Both the position numbers and the translations under genes were made by a program. A stretch of 64,000 nucleotides of DNA, taken from positions 282,001 through 346,000 of the forward strand of contig JABTUZ010000002.1 in assembly GCA_015075105.1 (NCBI GenBank). The letters run 5' to 3'. Below the pieces are notes generated by a model, which was given only the letters and a program-made list of their open reading frames with translations, ran no database searches and had not been told where the DNA came from. Shown piece by piece: positions 35,643 to 45,196 of the stretch (its first letter is position 1; each line of letters starts with the position of its first letter). This DNA comes from Leptospiraceae bacterium. Lineage in GTDB: Bacteria; Spirochaetota; Leptospiria; Leptospirales; Leptospiraceae.

Positions 35643-37271
35643 GTTAGTGGCTACGTTGCTGGTGGCAAACAGAAACTAACCTACAGCAAGAACGATGGTT
35701 TCGGGGTAAACATCACTGCCGGAGCATTGAACATCGTGGCGTCACAACATGGAGACACTGTAATCGGAGCGACAATTGGAACCGGAAAGTTTTCCTACAA
35801 CACTTCGAAGGGGACAATGTCTTCGAGTCTGACAGGCAATAGCGGCAACCAGATCACAGCTGGTGAAAATCTAATCACGAGTATGGACGATCTCATGTCC
35901 AAGACAGACTCAATCGCTGAGGCAAACCGTCAGAGGGCAATGGACGAGAAGAAGAATGCGTTTTTAAAACAAAAAGGTGGTTACACCGACGAAGAGATTT
36001 CGAACATGTCGCCCGAAGAAAAAGCAACCAAACTTCACGATGTCGGACTCAACGAGCAATCGAGAGGCGTTATTGACGAAGGACAAAACACTTCCCGAGA
36101 TGAAGACGAAGGCTTCTTGTCAAAAACCCTGAACGACATGAAGGACGATCTTGTGGGTGCGATAGGCGTGACGTCTGATAAGGATGGGTTCATCGACGCA
36201 CAGGGCAACTACCACCAGAGGACTTGCTTTACAAAAAACACAAAAATTGTTGTTGAAGAAAAAACCGCAGGCGTGATAGAATTGAACGGGAAGTATTTCA
36301 AGAAAATCATGGATATACAATTGCAAGATCGGGTTCTGTCCTGGGATGAAAAAACCGGAACGATGAGTTTCAAGCCTGTTATGAACTTGTTTGTAAGAAA
36401 GGCAGATTTGATCTACAAGCTTACATTTTCCAGCGGTCGAACGGTTGAGACAACGTGGAATCATCCGTTCAGGGTTGAAGCTGGTTTTGTTGGGAAGTGG
36501 ATTCAGGCGAAAGATCTGAAAGTCGGAGATATGCTGAAGACAGCGAGTCCAAAACCTGTGAGCGTTGTTGCGATTTCGACTAACGCACGCGAGGAGACCG
36601 TTTACAATTTCGAGGTGGAAGGAAATCACACCTATTTTGTCGAGGAAGATGGGGTGCTGGTGCATAACCAGAGTGCATCGTATGGTGCAGGGGAAATTAA
36701 ACTTGGGAATGAAGGCTATTCTGTAACTGTTGGGCAGTTAGCCAAAGATCTCGGAAAAAGTATCTGGAATTCGGTGACAGGCTTGTTTAAAGGTGAAAAG
36801 GAAGTGATTAAAAAACAAGGTGAAAATGCGATACACCCAAATGGGGGCTTACTACCTTTAGAAAATTGTAATAGTGATTGCATCAGTTCTAGTTTTAGAC
36901 CATCTAATCGACCTAACCACGACGGATTAGATATTAAAACTGGAGGGAGATCGTTACCGGTTTTGGCTACCAAAGATGGAAAAGTTATCCATTCTGGTAA
37001 AAGCGATACTTACGGTAATTGGATAGTGTTGGAACATCCGAATAATATGTACACTGTTTATGCACATAATACAAAAAATATAGTAAAACCCGGAGCAAAC
37101 GTAAAGACAGGGCAGCAGATCGCAATTTCAGGGTCAACAGGTCGATCCGACGGACCGCATATACACTATGAAGTTATTGCGGGAACTTCAGGAAAACCGT
37201 GGACCGAACACTTTGACAAAACAAGAACAAGACCCAGTCCGGACAGAAGAGACCCGAGTCGACCATGGTAA
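35643..37271 (+). CDS. T10: toxin body, hybrid Hint domain and M23 tip
   Basis: A 543-codon frame entered at VSGYVAGGKQKLTYSK as in T5 and T12. After the charged segment comes a Hint domain from NYHQRTCFTKN to GVLVHN. Its first half (VVEEKTAGVIELNGKYFKKI) is like T7 and its second half (AISTNAREETVYNFEVEGNH) is alpha type, so it is mosaic. The tip has all M23 ligands: SNRPNHDGLDIKTGG (HxxxD), YTVYAHNTKNIVKPG, GPHIHYEVIAG (HxH). The basic C-terminus (TRTRPSPDRRDPSRPW) is unusual. The end lies 11 bp before the immunity start. Confidence 0.84.
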   Translation, partial: VSGYVAGGKQKLTYSKNDGFGVNITAGALNIVASQHGDTVIGATIGTGKFSYNTSKGTMSSSLTGNSGNQITAGENLITSMDDLMSKTDSIAEANRQRAMDEKKNAFLKQKGGYTDEEISNMSPEEKATKLHDVGLNEQSRGVIDEGQNTSRDEDEGFLSKTLNDMKDDLVGAIGVTSDKDGFIDAQGNYHQRTCFTKNTKIVVEEKTAGVIELNGKYFKKIMDIQLQDRVLSWDEKTGTMSFKPVMNLFVRKADLIYKLTFSSGRTVETTWNHPFRVEAGFVGKWIQAKDLKVGDMLKTASPKPVSVVAISTNAREETVYNFEVEGNHTYFVEEDGVLVHNQSASYGAGEIKLGNEGYSVTVGQLAKDLGKSIWNSVTGLFKGEKEVIKKQGENAIHPNGGLLPLENCNSDCISSSFRPSNRPNHDGLDIKTGGRSLPVLATKDGKVIHSGKSDTYGNWIVLEHPNNMYTVYAHNTKNIVKPGANVKTGQQIAISGSTGRSDGPHIHYEVIAGTSGKPWTEHFDKTRTRPSPDRRDPSRPW

Positions 37272-37282
37272 AGGTAAAATCT

Positions 37283-37987
37283 ATGAAAGCTATTTTTATT
37301 TTATTAATTTTTACTTTGTGCTCGGTGCCGAATCAAAAACAAGGACAGGTCATAATACTTAATAAAAGTTCAAAACTTTTTCACGATCGACAATGCCAAA
37401 AAGAAAATCAAAATACCAGATTGAAATTTCTTGAGGAGGTTACGATTAGCGAAAGGAGTGAAAAAGTTGTAGGTATCAAGAAAGGTGTCACTTTGATCGG
37501 CTGGACGAATTCAGAAAACACATCACTTATTCCAGAAAGTTGGGGCTATTATAATATGCATGTCTTAAAATTACGTGTTCCACCTGAAAGTAAATTTAAT
37601 TTCATTGAGGCAGATAGCATTAATGAAAAAGATGAAAAAACAAAGGAATATAAATTGTTTAATGATGACTATTTCATCCAAGTAGAACGGTTGAATTCTA
37701 ACATTGAATCCTACATTCAGAAAAACCCACCTGAAGAAATTCTATTTACAAGTCCAAAAGTAAATTTAAAGTATAATAGTTTATTATTTAATGGGAAAAA
37801 ATATTTTTATTTTACTAGCATAGATGTAATGGATGGGAGAAAATTCCATAAAATCGTTTTTGAAGGGAATGACAATGAAGTAATTAGTATAATAATTACT
37901 CTTAACAAAAAAAGTTACTCTGAGTTTTTTGAAATGGATGCTTTAAAGATATTATTTTCTGCTGAGCCAAGAAAAAATAAATTCTGA
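37283..37987 (+). CDS. I10: putative lipoprotein immunity protein for T10
   Basis: 235 residues from ATG 37283 (MKAIFILLIFTLCSVPNQ, lipobox-like TLC); an in-frame ATG at 37265 overlaps the toxin. Near the start is KLFHDRQCQKENQNTRLKFL, then KKGVTLIGWTNSENTSLIPE and a mixed alpha/beta C-terminus (SLLFNGKKYFYFTSIDVMDG). No family is recognised. Position and export signal indicate immunity. Confidence 0.7.
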   Translation: MKAIFILLIFTLCSVPNQKQGQVIILNKSSKLFHDRQCQKENQNTRLKFLEEVTISERSEKVVGIKKGVTLIGWTNSENTSLIPESWGYYNMHVLKLRVPPESKFNFIEADSINEKDEKTKEYKLFNDDYFIQVERLNSNIESYIQKNPPEEILFTSPKVNLKYNSLLFNGKKYFYFTSIDVMDGRKFHKIVFEGNDNEVISIIITLNKKSYSEFFEMDALKILFSAEPRKNKF

Positions 37988-38406
37988 TTATGGGAACATA
38001 AGGACTTTTTCAAAAACTGTACCTCTCAAAAACAAGATTTTAGCCAATAAAGACTGATTGTTTTACGAAAGTGAGAGAAGTTTCGTGAAACAGTAGGCTT
38101 ACGGAAACAAGAAAATTGAATTTTTAGGAAAGATCGTTTAAAAAAAATGAAAATGCAATGGTCTAAGAATGGAAAATTTCTCCATGATTTGGCAAACCAC
38201 AGCACCTTCTCAACCGCCCAAGTGCTGGACAGGTAGATTGCCAAATTAGGGAACTCTGCACGAATCACAGCATCGCCTAACGCATTAGAGGAAATTTTTC
38301 GATCACAAGTGAAAACTTGTCCCTCACCTGCCCACCCGCCCAAGTGAGGGACAAGTTTTCTTTGCGAGCATTTTTTTCTTTTTACAGAAAAAGAAAAAAA
38401 GCGAAA
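37988..38406 (+). repeat. Cassette spacer with type A core (before T11)
   Basis: CTCTCAAAAACAAGATTTTA element; ATTTGGCAAACCACAGCACC ... AAGTGCTGGAC; GATTGCCAAATTAGG; type A core CATCGCCTAACGCA (38272-38285); a 14-bp perfect stem AACTTGTCCCTCAC (38314-38327)/GTGAGGGACAAGTT (38344-38357); T/A hairpin TTTTTTTCTTTTT (38371-38383)/AAAAAGAAAAAAA (38388-38400). The toxin fragment follows at 38407. Confidence 0.75.
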
Positions 38407-39407
38407 AAACTTTTTGAGAATGAAGTAGAATTATTGTTTGACGTGGAAGTCGGAGGAATGATAATTTCAACAACATGGAATCATCCGTTTTGGGCGTTAG
38501 TCCCTCACCATTTAGCGAGCACTCAAGCGTGAAAAATGGTGAGTGGATTGAAAGAGATTCCACCGGACTGAAAATTCAAAAATGGACAGAGGTGAAAGAC
38601 CTTCGGGTTGGGGACATCGTGGCACTAAAAAATAAATCCGAACACCCGATTAAAAATATCCGGCAATACAAGGTTTCACCGACGAAGGTTTACAACATCG
38701 AAGTCGAGGACAACCACAACTATTTTGTGGGCGAGGTCGGTGTCTGGGTGCATAATTATCCGGGGGAGAAAATTATGGATACGGCAATTGATAAAAGTCC
38801 TCGCACTGTGTCTAAAGTATTACAAAAGATTGATATTTTCTTTAACGAAATGATAGACGGTGTTCGACCAAATCCTGGTACAACGAATAATCGAACAGTA
38901 AAAAACTCAAATCCGGAGACAATTAACGGGGAAGAAATAATGCTTCCGACAGAGACAGTTAGAGGAAATGATGGCGATTTTGGGTGTGGAAAATTTGAAT
39001 GTTCTCGTGGAAAAAAACGACCAGATGGTCATCAGTCAATAGATACAATCGCGAAGCCTAAAGAAATTGCTGTAGCACCATTTTCAGGGAAAGTAACTGA
39101 AATAGCGAAATCTGACTCAAATGCCATTTACATACGTAGCTCGGACGGTAAAGCTACGGCGAAAATACTATATTTGCAACCATTCTCTAATATTCAGGGA
39201 GGCAAGAACGGAACTGAAGTGACGCGAGGTCAGGCTATTGGAGTAGCAAAAGACATCCGAGAATTCAAGAATCCAGATGGAACATCGAAATATGGAAAAG
39301 ATATCACAAATCATGTACATACTGAGATTAAAGTCAACGGTAGAAAAGTCGATCCATTGCAATATACAGTCGAATATAAAATAGCGGATCGAAAAGGCAA
39401 AAGGTGA
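38407..39407 (+). pseudogene. T11: Hint fragment split by a hairpin insertion, plus M23 tip
   Basis: Entered inside a gamma-type Hint at KLFENEVELLFDVEVGG. At TTWNHPFW the frame runs into a hairpin insertion of about 60 bp (arms CTCACCATTT 38504-38513 and AAATGGTGAG 38534-38543) that ends the first frame at 38532. The rest of the Hint (STGLKIQKWTEVKDLRVGDI to GVWVHN) is open in another frame from 38475. The tip keeps M23 ligands DGHQSIDTIA (HxxxD) and TNHVHTEIKV (HxH). As it stands the Hint cannot be made in one piece; the tip and immunity gene are intact. Confidence 0.78.
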
Positions 39408-40246
39408 AATTGAAAAAACTGTTAATTCCTGTGTTAATATGTCAATTGTTGTCTTTATGTAAAAAGCAAGAAGAGACTGAAAACTCATTTATGGGTATGG
39501 TAATTTCGGAAAGAACAATGAAAATGAGCACACCATCTCGAAGCGGTACCCCGATTGGCTTTCTAACAAGAGGTCAAATCATGACTTTTGAACAATGTGA
39601 AAAAATCGACAAGATAGAAGATAACATTTGGTGTCGCTATATGGACAAAAGCGAAGATGATGTTCTCAAAAAGGTATGGGTAAATAAAGAATGGTTGGGC
39701 GAAGTAAAAAAATTAAAAGAAAAAACAATCATTGAATGCAATTTGCGTGTAATGGGCAAGCATTCTAACAGTATGATCATCGATTTAATCAGTAGAGAAA
39801 AAAAAATATACGAAAAATATACTTTTTATAAAGGAACGACTAAAATTGTATCCTTCGAGTATGAGTTTGGCGGAGATGGTGCTCGATTTTGGGAACATAG
39901 ACTTCAACAAATTGCGGATATCAATAACGATGGAAACGACGATTTCATATTTTACTTATCAGATGATACAACTTCCGAATACCTGGTATTTATTAGTTCG
40001 GTAGCAGGTTATTCTAAATATGAATTATATTCTTTATTTAAAAAGTTAATCAAAGTTGACTATGATTTGGACGGCATAGATAATTCCGAAATAGTCTTTG
40101 ATAACAATAATAAAACCTTCACAATTCATTATTCAAATATTTATGGACAAGAACATGATCAATATCTTACTTTGGGATATTCAAAAAAAAAGTTTGTTGT
40201 GAAGAAAAAAAGTGCTAATCCTGATTCAGTAAATGGGGGCGAATAA
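39404..40246 (+). CDS. I11: large lipoprotein immunity protein for T11
   Basis: 280 residues, signal MKLKKLLIPVLICQLLSLC with lipobox SLC; it overlaps T11 by 4 bases (ATGA type). An SH3-like region (MKMSTPSRSGTPIGFLTRGQ) precedes a calcium-site-like DINNDGNDDFIFYL as in FG-GAP/VCBS proteins. The C-terminal tail NPDSVNGGE is shared with the otherwise unrelated I12 (NPDSVKGGE). Confidence 0.72.
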   Translation: MKLKKLLIPVLICQLLSLCKKQEETENSFMGMVISERTMKMSTPSRSGTPIGFLTRGQIMTFEQCEKIDKIEDNIWCRYMDKSEDDVLKKVWVNKEWLGEVKKLKEKTIIECNLRVMGKHSNSMIIDLISREKKIYEKYTFYKGTTKIVSFEYEFGGDGARFWEHRLQQIADINNDGNDDFIFYLSDDTTSEYLVFISSVAGYSKYELYSLFKKLIKVDYDLDGIDNSEIVFDNNNKTFTIHYSNIYGQEHDQYLTLGYSKKKFVVKKKSANPDSVNGGE

Positions 40247-40340
40247 AGACAGGATCAGACATGTGAAATGTTACAGTTAAAAAAATCCAAAAAATATTAA
40301 ACACTCAGAGTTTTAAAATGAGAATTTTTTAGTTGAAAAT

Positions 40341-40529
40341 ATGAAAGTTAAAGAGATAATTAAAATGATTGAGGAGGATGGTTGGTATTTGGTTCGAACA
40401 CGAGGGAGTCATCGCCACTACAACCACCCCACAAAAACGGGAACAGTAACTGTGGCAGGGCAACCTAGTCTCGATTTGCATCCCAAAACCCAGAATTCTA
40501 TTTTAAAGCAAGCTGGTCTAAAGGAGTGA
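40341..40529 (+). CDS. hicA: HicA-type mRNA interferase toxin
   Basis: A 62-residue dsRBD-like HicA: VKEIIKMIEEDGWYLVRTRG, SHRHYNHPTKTGTVTVAGQP, then KTQNSILKQAGL. The catalytic His lies in GSHRHY. The toxin gene precedes hicB by 7 bp, the usual HicAB order. A GATCAGACATG sequence near 40252 upstream resembles an insertion-sequence end. Confidence 0.93.
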   Translation: MKVKEIIKMIEEDGWYLVRTRGSHRHYNHPTKTGTVTVAGQPSLDLHPKTQNSILKQAGLKE

Positions 40530-40536
40530 GAGCAAT

Positions 40537-40740
40537 ATGGAATATTTAGTAATTTTAGAATTTGGATCCAATAATTGGAGTGCCTATGTTCCGGATCTTC
40601 CTGGATGCGTAGCTGTTGCTGAAACCCGAGAAGAAACTTTAGAACTCATGAAAGATGCTATTCAGGGACATTTAGAAGTTATGCGCATGAATGGCGAAGA
40701 AATTCCGCAACCATCACAAAGTGCACTTGTGAAAGTCTGA
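40537..40740 (+). CDS. hicB: HicB-type antitoxin
   Basis: A 67-residue HicB N-terminal domain (YLVILEFGSNNWSAYVPDLP, GCVAVAETREETLELMKDAI) that binds and inactivates HicA. It lacks a separate C-terminal DNA-binding domain, as in short HicB forms. Translated from AGGAGTGAGAG upstream. Confidence 0.92.
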   Translation: MEYLVILEFGSNNWSAYVPDLPGCVAVAETREETLELMKDAIQGHLEVMRMNGEEIPQPSQSALVKV

Positions 40741-41274
40741 GGTAATTTTCAATTTTTGTCCTTTGCAAAAACAAGATTTGAGTCTGAAAAAGACGTGGTT
40801 TTGGAAAAAGAGAAGAAAAGTTTTTCAAAAATTGTGTTTTTGGGCTGCAAGAGTTTAGAATTTTTTGAAAACGAGATCAGAAAAACGAAAAAAATGAGCG
40901 GTTAGGAGCCAAAAAATTTTTCTGAATTTTGCACCCTCACCAGCCCTTTCCGCCCAAGTGCTGGACAGGTGGATTGCCAAATTAGGGAACTCCAGACGAA
41001 TCACAGCATCGCCTAACGCACCGTATGTAAATCTTTCGTTTACTAGCGAAAAGGATCGAAGCGGGGTCAGAAAAATCATGAATGCGATTTTTTGACCGTA
41101 GCTGAGAGCCTGGCCGTTCGTGGGACAGAAGTGTTTCTCTCAGGAAAAAATAAAATCGTGCGTCATGCGACATGCTGAACGGATTCGCCCCACCGACAAC
41201 TGAACCCTCAGTCTTCTGTCATCGGGCAGTGTTTTTTTAGCGAAGTGTAAAAAACGCGTTCTGCCCTCTGAACC
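40741..41274 (+). repeat. Cassette spacer with type A core (before T12)
   Basis: TTTGCAAAAACAAGATTTGA element at 40764; CCTCACCAGCCC ... AAGTGCTGGACAGG; GATTGCCAAATTAGG; 165-bp core unit bounded by CATCGCCTAACGCA (41007-41020) and GTGCGTCATGCGACATG (about 41158-41174), a sister of the unit at 21287-21451; then CATCGGGCAGTGTTTTTTTA and CGTTAGTGG at the toxin entry. Confidence 0.75.
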
Positions 41275-43065
41275 GTTAGTGGCTACGTAGCGGCAGGCAA
41301 ACAAAAACTCACCTACAGCAAGAACGATGGTTTTGGTGTGAATATCACAGCCGGAGGTTTGAACATCGTGGCGTCGCAACATGGAGACACAGTGATCGGG
41401 GCGACAATCGGTAACGGAAAGTTTTCCTACAACACATCGAAGGGGACAATGTCTTCGAGCCTGAATCCCGGAAACAGCAACCAGATCACAGCTGGGGAAA
41501 ATCTAATCACGAGCATGGACGACCTCATGTCCAAGACAGATTCCATCGCAGAGGCAAACCGTCAGAGGGCAATGGACGAGAAGAAGAATGCGCTTTTGAA
41601 ACAAAAAGGTGGTTACACCGACGAAGAGATTTCGAACATGTCGCCCGAAGAAAAAGCAACCAAACTTCACGATGTCGGACTCAACGAGCAAGCGAGAGGC
41701 GTTATCGACGAAGGACAAAACACTTCCCGAGATGAAGACGAAGGCTTCCTGTCGAGAACTCTGAACGAAATGAAGGACGATCTTGTGGGTGCGATAGGTG
41801 TAACGTCTGACAAGGACGGATTCACGGATTCCGAGGGCAACTACCACCAGAGGACGTGCTTTGTTGCCGGGACGTTAGTTCGGACGAAAACTGGTTTTGT
41901 TGAAATAGAGAAGATTAAAGTCGGCGATGAGGTGATGTCTCTGAATGAAAAGACCGGCGAAATTTCTTCGCGCAGAGTCACAGAGACTTTTATTCATGAT
42001 GTGAAGCTACTCTACCGCCTAACGTATGAAAATGGGACAGTTGTGGAGACTACATGGAATCACCCGTTTTACATTCGGGGACGTGGTTGGATTGAAGTAA
42101 AAGACTTGTATGAAAAGGACAGGTCGGTTACAATGTCCAGTGTGAAAAATTCACAAAGGAAGCCCGCCCTTGTGTTAGCATCGATTAACTCTGCCAATAA
42201 TGAAAATATATCGTGGGCAGAAGAAATCAAAGGCACGCTCGGAATCGCAAAGATCGAACAAATTCACAGAGCCGACAAGGTTTACAATATCGAAGTCGAA
42301 GACGACCACACATATTTTGTGACTAAGGGAGAGATGTTGGTGCATAATTATCCTGGTGAGAAAATTGTGAATAAAGCGGTTGAGTGGGGAAAAGAAACTG
42401 CAAAGGATTTGGCAAGAGGCGGACGTAATGCAATTGGCTATATAATGGATGAAGGTTATATTGAAAGAAGTTCTGATGAGATGGAGTCTGATCTACAAAA
42501 AGCAAAAAAAACAAAAGATTCAAAAGGTCGATCAGCGGCGTCTTTGAAATCAGAAATTTCTGACGAAGATTCTAAATATCAATTAAGAGAGAATTCTAAC
42601 ATTAAAAATTATGGGAATACAGGCCCGTTTCATCAATATGGGGATCGAGCGCTTTTAGAAATGGTTGACGAGATGGCAGATGATCTTCCAAAGGGACAAA
42701 AGCTCTATATAAATGATATTTCTTTGCCTGGAGGAGTGCAAACGAAATGGCATTTAGGTGAAGCGCATAGGAAAACCGGATTAGGGATCGATGTAAAAAT
42801 GCCTACTAAAAACAATACGCCACCAAATAGCGGGTCAACATATCGAAGCAAAGATTATGATTTTAATAAAACAGTAAACCTAATTGATAGTGCAGCTAAA
42901 AATACACCCAGAGGACATGACCTGATAGTCAATTTCAATGATCCAAAAATTAAAAAACAATATAAAGGAACCAATATTGAAATTCGGCCAGATAAACCAA
43001 ACAAACCTATTGTACATGACAATCATCTCCATTTCGAATTAGTAAAACAGAAACCAAAAAAATAA
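41275..43065 (+). CDS. T12: toxin body, beta-type Hint domain and M74/MepA-like tip
   Basis: A 597-codon frame, the longest intact one in the array, entered at VSGYVAAGKQKLTYSK. Body and charged segment as T5, then a Hint domain from NYHQRTCFVAG to MLVHN. The tip (LLEMVDEMADDLPKGQKLYI) shows INDISLPGG, EAHRKTGLGIDVKMP (HxxxxxxxD) and HDNHLHFEL, the LAS zinc-peptidase pattern of MepA-type (M74) murein endopeptidases, which also have a conserved S-L-P-x-G segment. Linker YPGEKIVNK resembles T11 (YPGEKIMDT). The immunity gene follows after 17 bp. Confidence 0.84.
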   Translation, partial: VSGYVAAGKQKLTYSKNDGFGVNITAGGLNIVASQHGDTVIGATIGNGKFSYNTSKGTMSSSLNPGNSNQITAGENLITSMDDLMSKTDSIAEANRQRAMDEKKNALLKQKGGYTDEEISNMSPEEKATKLHDVGLNEQARGVIDEGQNTSRDEDEGFLSRTLNEMKDDLVGAIGVTSDKDGFTDSEGNYHQRTCFVAGTLVRTKTGFVEIEKIKVGDEVMSLNEKTGEISSRRVTETFIHDVKLLYRLTYENGTVVETTWNHPFYIRGRGWIEVKDLYEKDRSVTMSSVKNSQRKPALVLASINSANNENISWAEEIKGTLGIAKIEQIHRADKVYNIEVEDDHTYFVTKGEMLVHNYPGEKIVNKAVEWGKETAKDLARGGRNAIGYIMDEGYIERSSDEMESDLQKAKKTKDSKGRSAASLKSEISDEDSKYQLRENSNIKNYGNTGPFHQYGDRALLEMVDEMADDLPKGQKLYINDISLPGGVQTKWHLGEAHRKTGLGIDVKMPTKNNTPPNSGSTYRSKDYDFNKTVNLIDSAAKNTPRGHDLIVNFNDPKIKKQYKGTNIEIRPDKPNKPIVHDNHLHFELVKQKPKK

Positions 43066-43082
43066 GGAAACGGAAAATTAAC

Positions 43083-43586
43083 ATGAAAAAATATAAGAGT
43101 GTATTTAATTACTTAATTGTAATTCTATTTCCAATTTTATTTTTTTGGTTTTGCGAAAAACCAGAGAAAGTAAAGGAGAGAAAAGTATATTCCCAAGAAG
43201 AATTAAAAGAGATACGGAAAAAATTCGGTATTTTTAAAACTAATTTGATAAGAGAACTGGATCACCAAAAAAGCGTTTCAGCCTTGCTACCCTTCATTAA
43301 GGAAGGATTGCAGCTCCGCTGGGACTACAATGAAACTGGCGGTAGTGAGTTTCTTGATGATATCCCTGAAGTAGAAAAACATATAACATCTAAAGAAATA
43401 ATTCATTTATTAAAAAAAGGAGATTTGATGGATTATGAAGATAGTATTGATTATATTGTTAGTTCAGAAATAGATCAAGAGATTGATTTAAGAATATCTT
43501 TTCTATATAACGATCAATTAAAAAAGTGGGAAATTACTTATTTATCTAAAACCGTCAACCCTGATTCAGTCAAAGGAGGCGAGTAA
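43083..43586 (+). CDS. I12: lipoprotein immunity protein for T12
   Basis: A 167-residue lipoprotein (NYLIVILFPILFFWFC). Helical body YSQEELKEIRKKFGIFKTNL, then ISFLYNDQLKKWEITYLSK. The C-terminal NPDSVKGGE matches I11 although the rest does not, suggesting that this 3' tail is part of the shared spacer side of the junction. No family is recognised. Confidence 0.7.
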   Translation: MKKYKSVFNYLIVILFPILFFWFCEKPEKVKERKVYSQEELKEIRKKFGIFKTNLIRELDHQKSVSALLPFIKEGLQLRWDYNETGGSEFLDDIPEVEKHITSKEIIHLLKKGDLMDYEDSIDYIVSSEIDQEIDLRISFLYNDQLKKWEITYLSKTVNPDSVKGGE

Positions 43587-43956
43587 ATAGAAGTGATTAG
43601 CTATTCCTTGCAAAAAGAAGATTTGAAGCTGAAAAAGACAGGATTTTGTGAATTTGTGAAAAAGCAATAGGTAGGAACCGAATTTTTTTTCAGATTTGGA
43701 AAACCACAGTCCCACTAAATCGCCTAACGGCTCTCTTGAGGCTGGGCAGGCAGCTTTCCAAACTCAGCAAGTCTTTTTGTGAATCACGATATCGCCTAAC
43801 GTATTATGGGAAGTTAGGCGATACCGAATCTCTGCTAAACTGAAAAGCCAAAAGGAGCGGTTCTGCCCGATTTTCCTGAGGATGCAGTAAGCGGGTTTTT
43901 CTTTTTTTGCGAGCATTTTTTTCTTTTTACAGAAAAAGAAAAAAAGCGAAAAAGCA
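43587..43956 (+). repeat. Cassette spacer with type B core (before T13)
   Basis: CTTGCAAAAAGAAGATTTGA; hairpin GATTTGGAAAACCACAG ... CAGCTTTCCAAAC with GCCTAAC 43722-43728 in its loop; palindrome TCGCCTAAC-N12-GTTAGGCGA (43792-43821, loop with one change); GGAGCGGTTCTGCCC; T/A hairpin at about 43918-43946. GCCTAAC to GTTAGGC spans 98 bp. Confidence 0.77.
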
Positions 43957-45177
43957 GATGGCACTTCGAGAGAAAGCTTTGGCGCAGAACTACTCGGCAG
44001 TCTGTCCGACATCGGAAATCTTGCGACGGGAGCCTACCGTGGTGGCAACCAAACAGGATATATCGACGAGGCGGGCAACTACCACCAGAGGACGTGCTTT
44101 GTTGCCGGGACGTTAGTTCGGACGAAAACTGGCTTTGTTGAAATTGAAAAAATAAAAATTGGCGATGAGGTGATGTCTCTGAATGAAAAGACTGGCGAAA
44201 TCTCTTCGCACAAAGTAACGGAGACTTTTATTCATGATGTGAAGCTACTCTACCGCCTAACGTATGAAAATGGGACAGTTTTGGAGACTACATGGAATCA
44301 CCCGTTTTACATTCGGGGACGTGGTTGGATTGAAGTAAAAGACTTGTATGAAAAGGACAGGTCGGTTACAATGTCCAGTGTGAAAAATTCACAAAGGAAG
44401 CCCGCCCTTGTGTTAGCATCGATTAACTCTGCCAATAATGAAAATATTTTGTGGGCAGAGGAAATCAAAGGCACACTTGGAATCGTGAAGATAGAAAAAG
44501 TTCACAGAGCCGACAAGGTTTACAATATCGAAGTCGAAAACGACCACACATATTTTGTGACTAAGGGTGAGATGCTGGTGCATAATTATCCCGGTCAAAA
44601 TTTGGTTAGAGGAGTTGCATCGTTATTTCCAAAAGGAAATATTATTGAAAAATTGGACAAGAATTTAACTGTTTCCGAATTTAAAGAATCAGTTGTATTT
44701 GGCGAGGGAGCCAATCCTGAGCATATTCCGGATGATGCAATGTATGAACTGTCGCGGGTAGCCGAGAAATCTGGAGTAAAAAACCTTATTATTTCGAGCA
44801 CAAGGAGAGATGCTAAAGATCAAGCAAGGGTAATGTATAATAATTTGGAATCGGAAGGTGTAGATGCTCAAAGAGAATTATACAAAAAGGCTGATGACCA
44901 GGTAATTGATGTATATGTAGCAGGAAAAAAATCTGGAGAATCAAAGTCAGAAATTAAATCTGCAATGGAGAAAAAAATATCAGCATTAGGTCCATCAAAA
45001 GTATCCAATCATGCAGCCGACCCAAATAAAGTGACTACATTTGACGTAGCTCCATCATCAATTCCTGCGGACAAGCGAAAATCATTTATTAAGGCTGCTA
45101 AAGCCAACCCGAATATTCAAAAAGTAATCCCGCCACCAAAGGATCCAGGGATTCATTTTGAGATACCAAGACATTAA
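43957..45177 (+). CDS. T13: beta-type Hint domain plus M15-like tip (T5 family)
   Basis: A 407-codon frame entered at DGTSRESFGAELLGSLSD, no ATG at entry. The Hint runs from NYHQRTCFVAG to MLVHN and is nearly identical to T12 and T6. The tip contains MYELSRVAEKSGVKNLIISS, KVSNHAADPNKVTTFDVAPS and DPGIHFEIP, homologous to T5 (SRHCSNDGKVIDIAPSS, DPAYHIEFK), so H, D and HxE are the likely zinc and catalytic residues. M15-like peptidoglycan peptidase inferred. Confidence 0.8.
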   Translation, partial: DGTSRESFGAELLGSLSDIGNLATGAYRGGNQTGYIDEAGNYHQRTCFVAGTLVRTKTGFVEIEKIKIGDEVMSLNEKTGEISSHKVTETFIHDVKLLYRLTYENGTVLETTWNHPFYIRGRGWIEVKDLYEKDRSVTMSSVKNSQRKPALVLASINSANNENILWAEEIKGTLGIVKIEKVHRADKVYNIEVENDHTYFVTKGEMLVHNYPGQNLVRGVASLFPKGNIIEKLDKNLTVSEFKESVVFGEGANPEHIPDDAMYELSRVAEKSGVKNLIISSTRRDAKDQARVMYNNLESEGVDAQRELYKKADDQVIDVYVAGKKSGESKSEIKSAMEKKISALGPSKVSNHAADPNKVTTFDVAPSSIPADKRKSFIKAAKANPNIQKVIPPPKDPGIHFEIPRH

Positions 45178-45196
45178 AAGATGGAGACTGTGAATT

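Noticed and set aside
25105-44265. CGCCTAACG inside the coding part of T6, T12 and T13 (YRLTYENG) as further recombination cores
   Set aside because: The three copies are homologous coding sequence, have no partner GTTAGGC at the right distance, and no breakpoint falls there.
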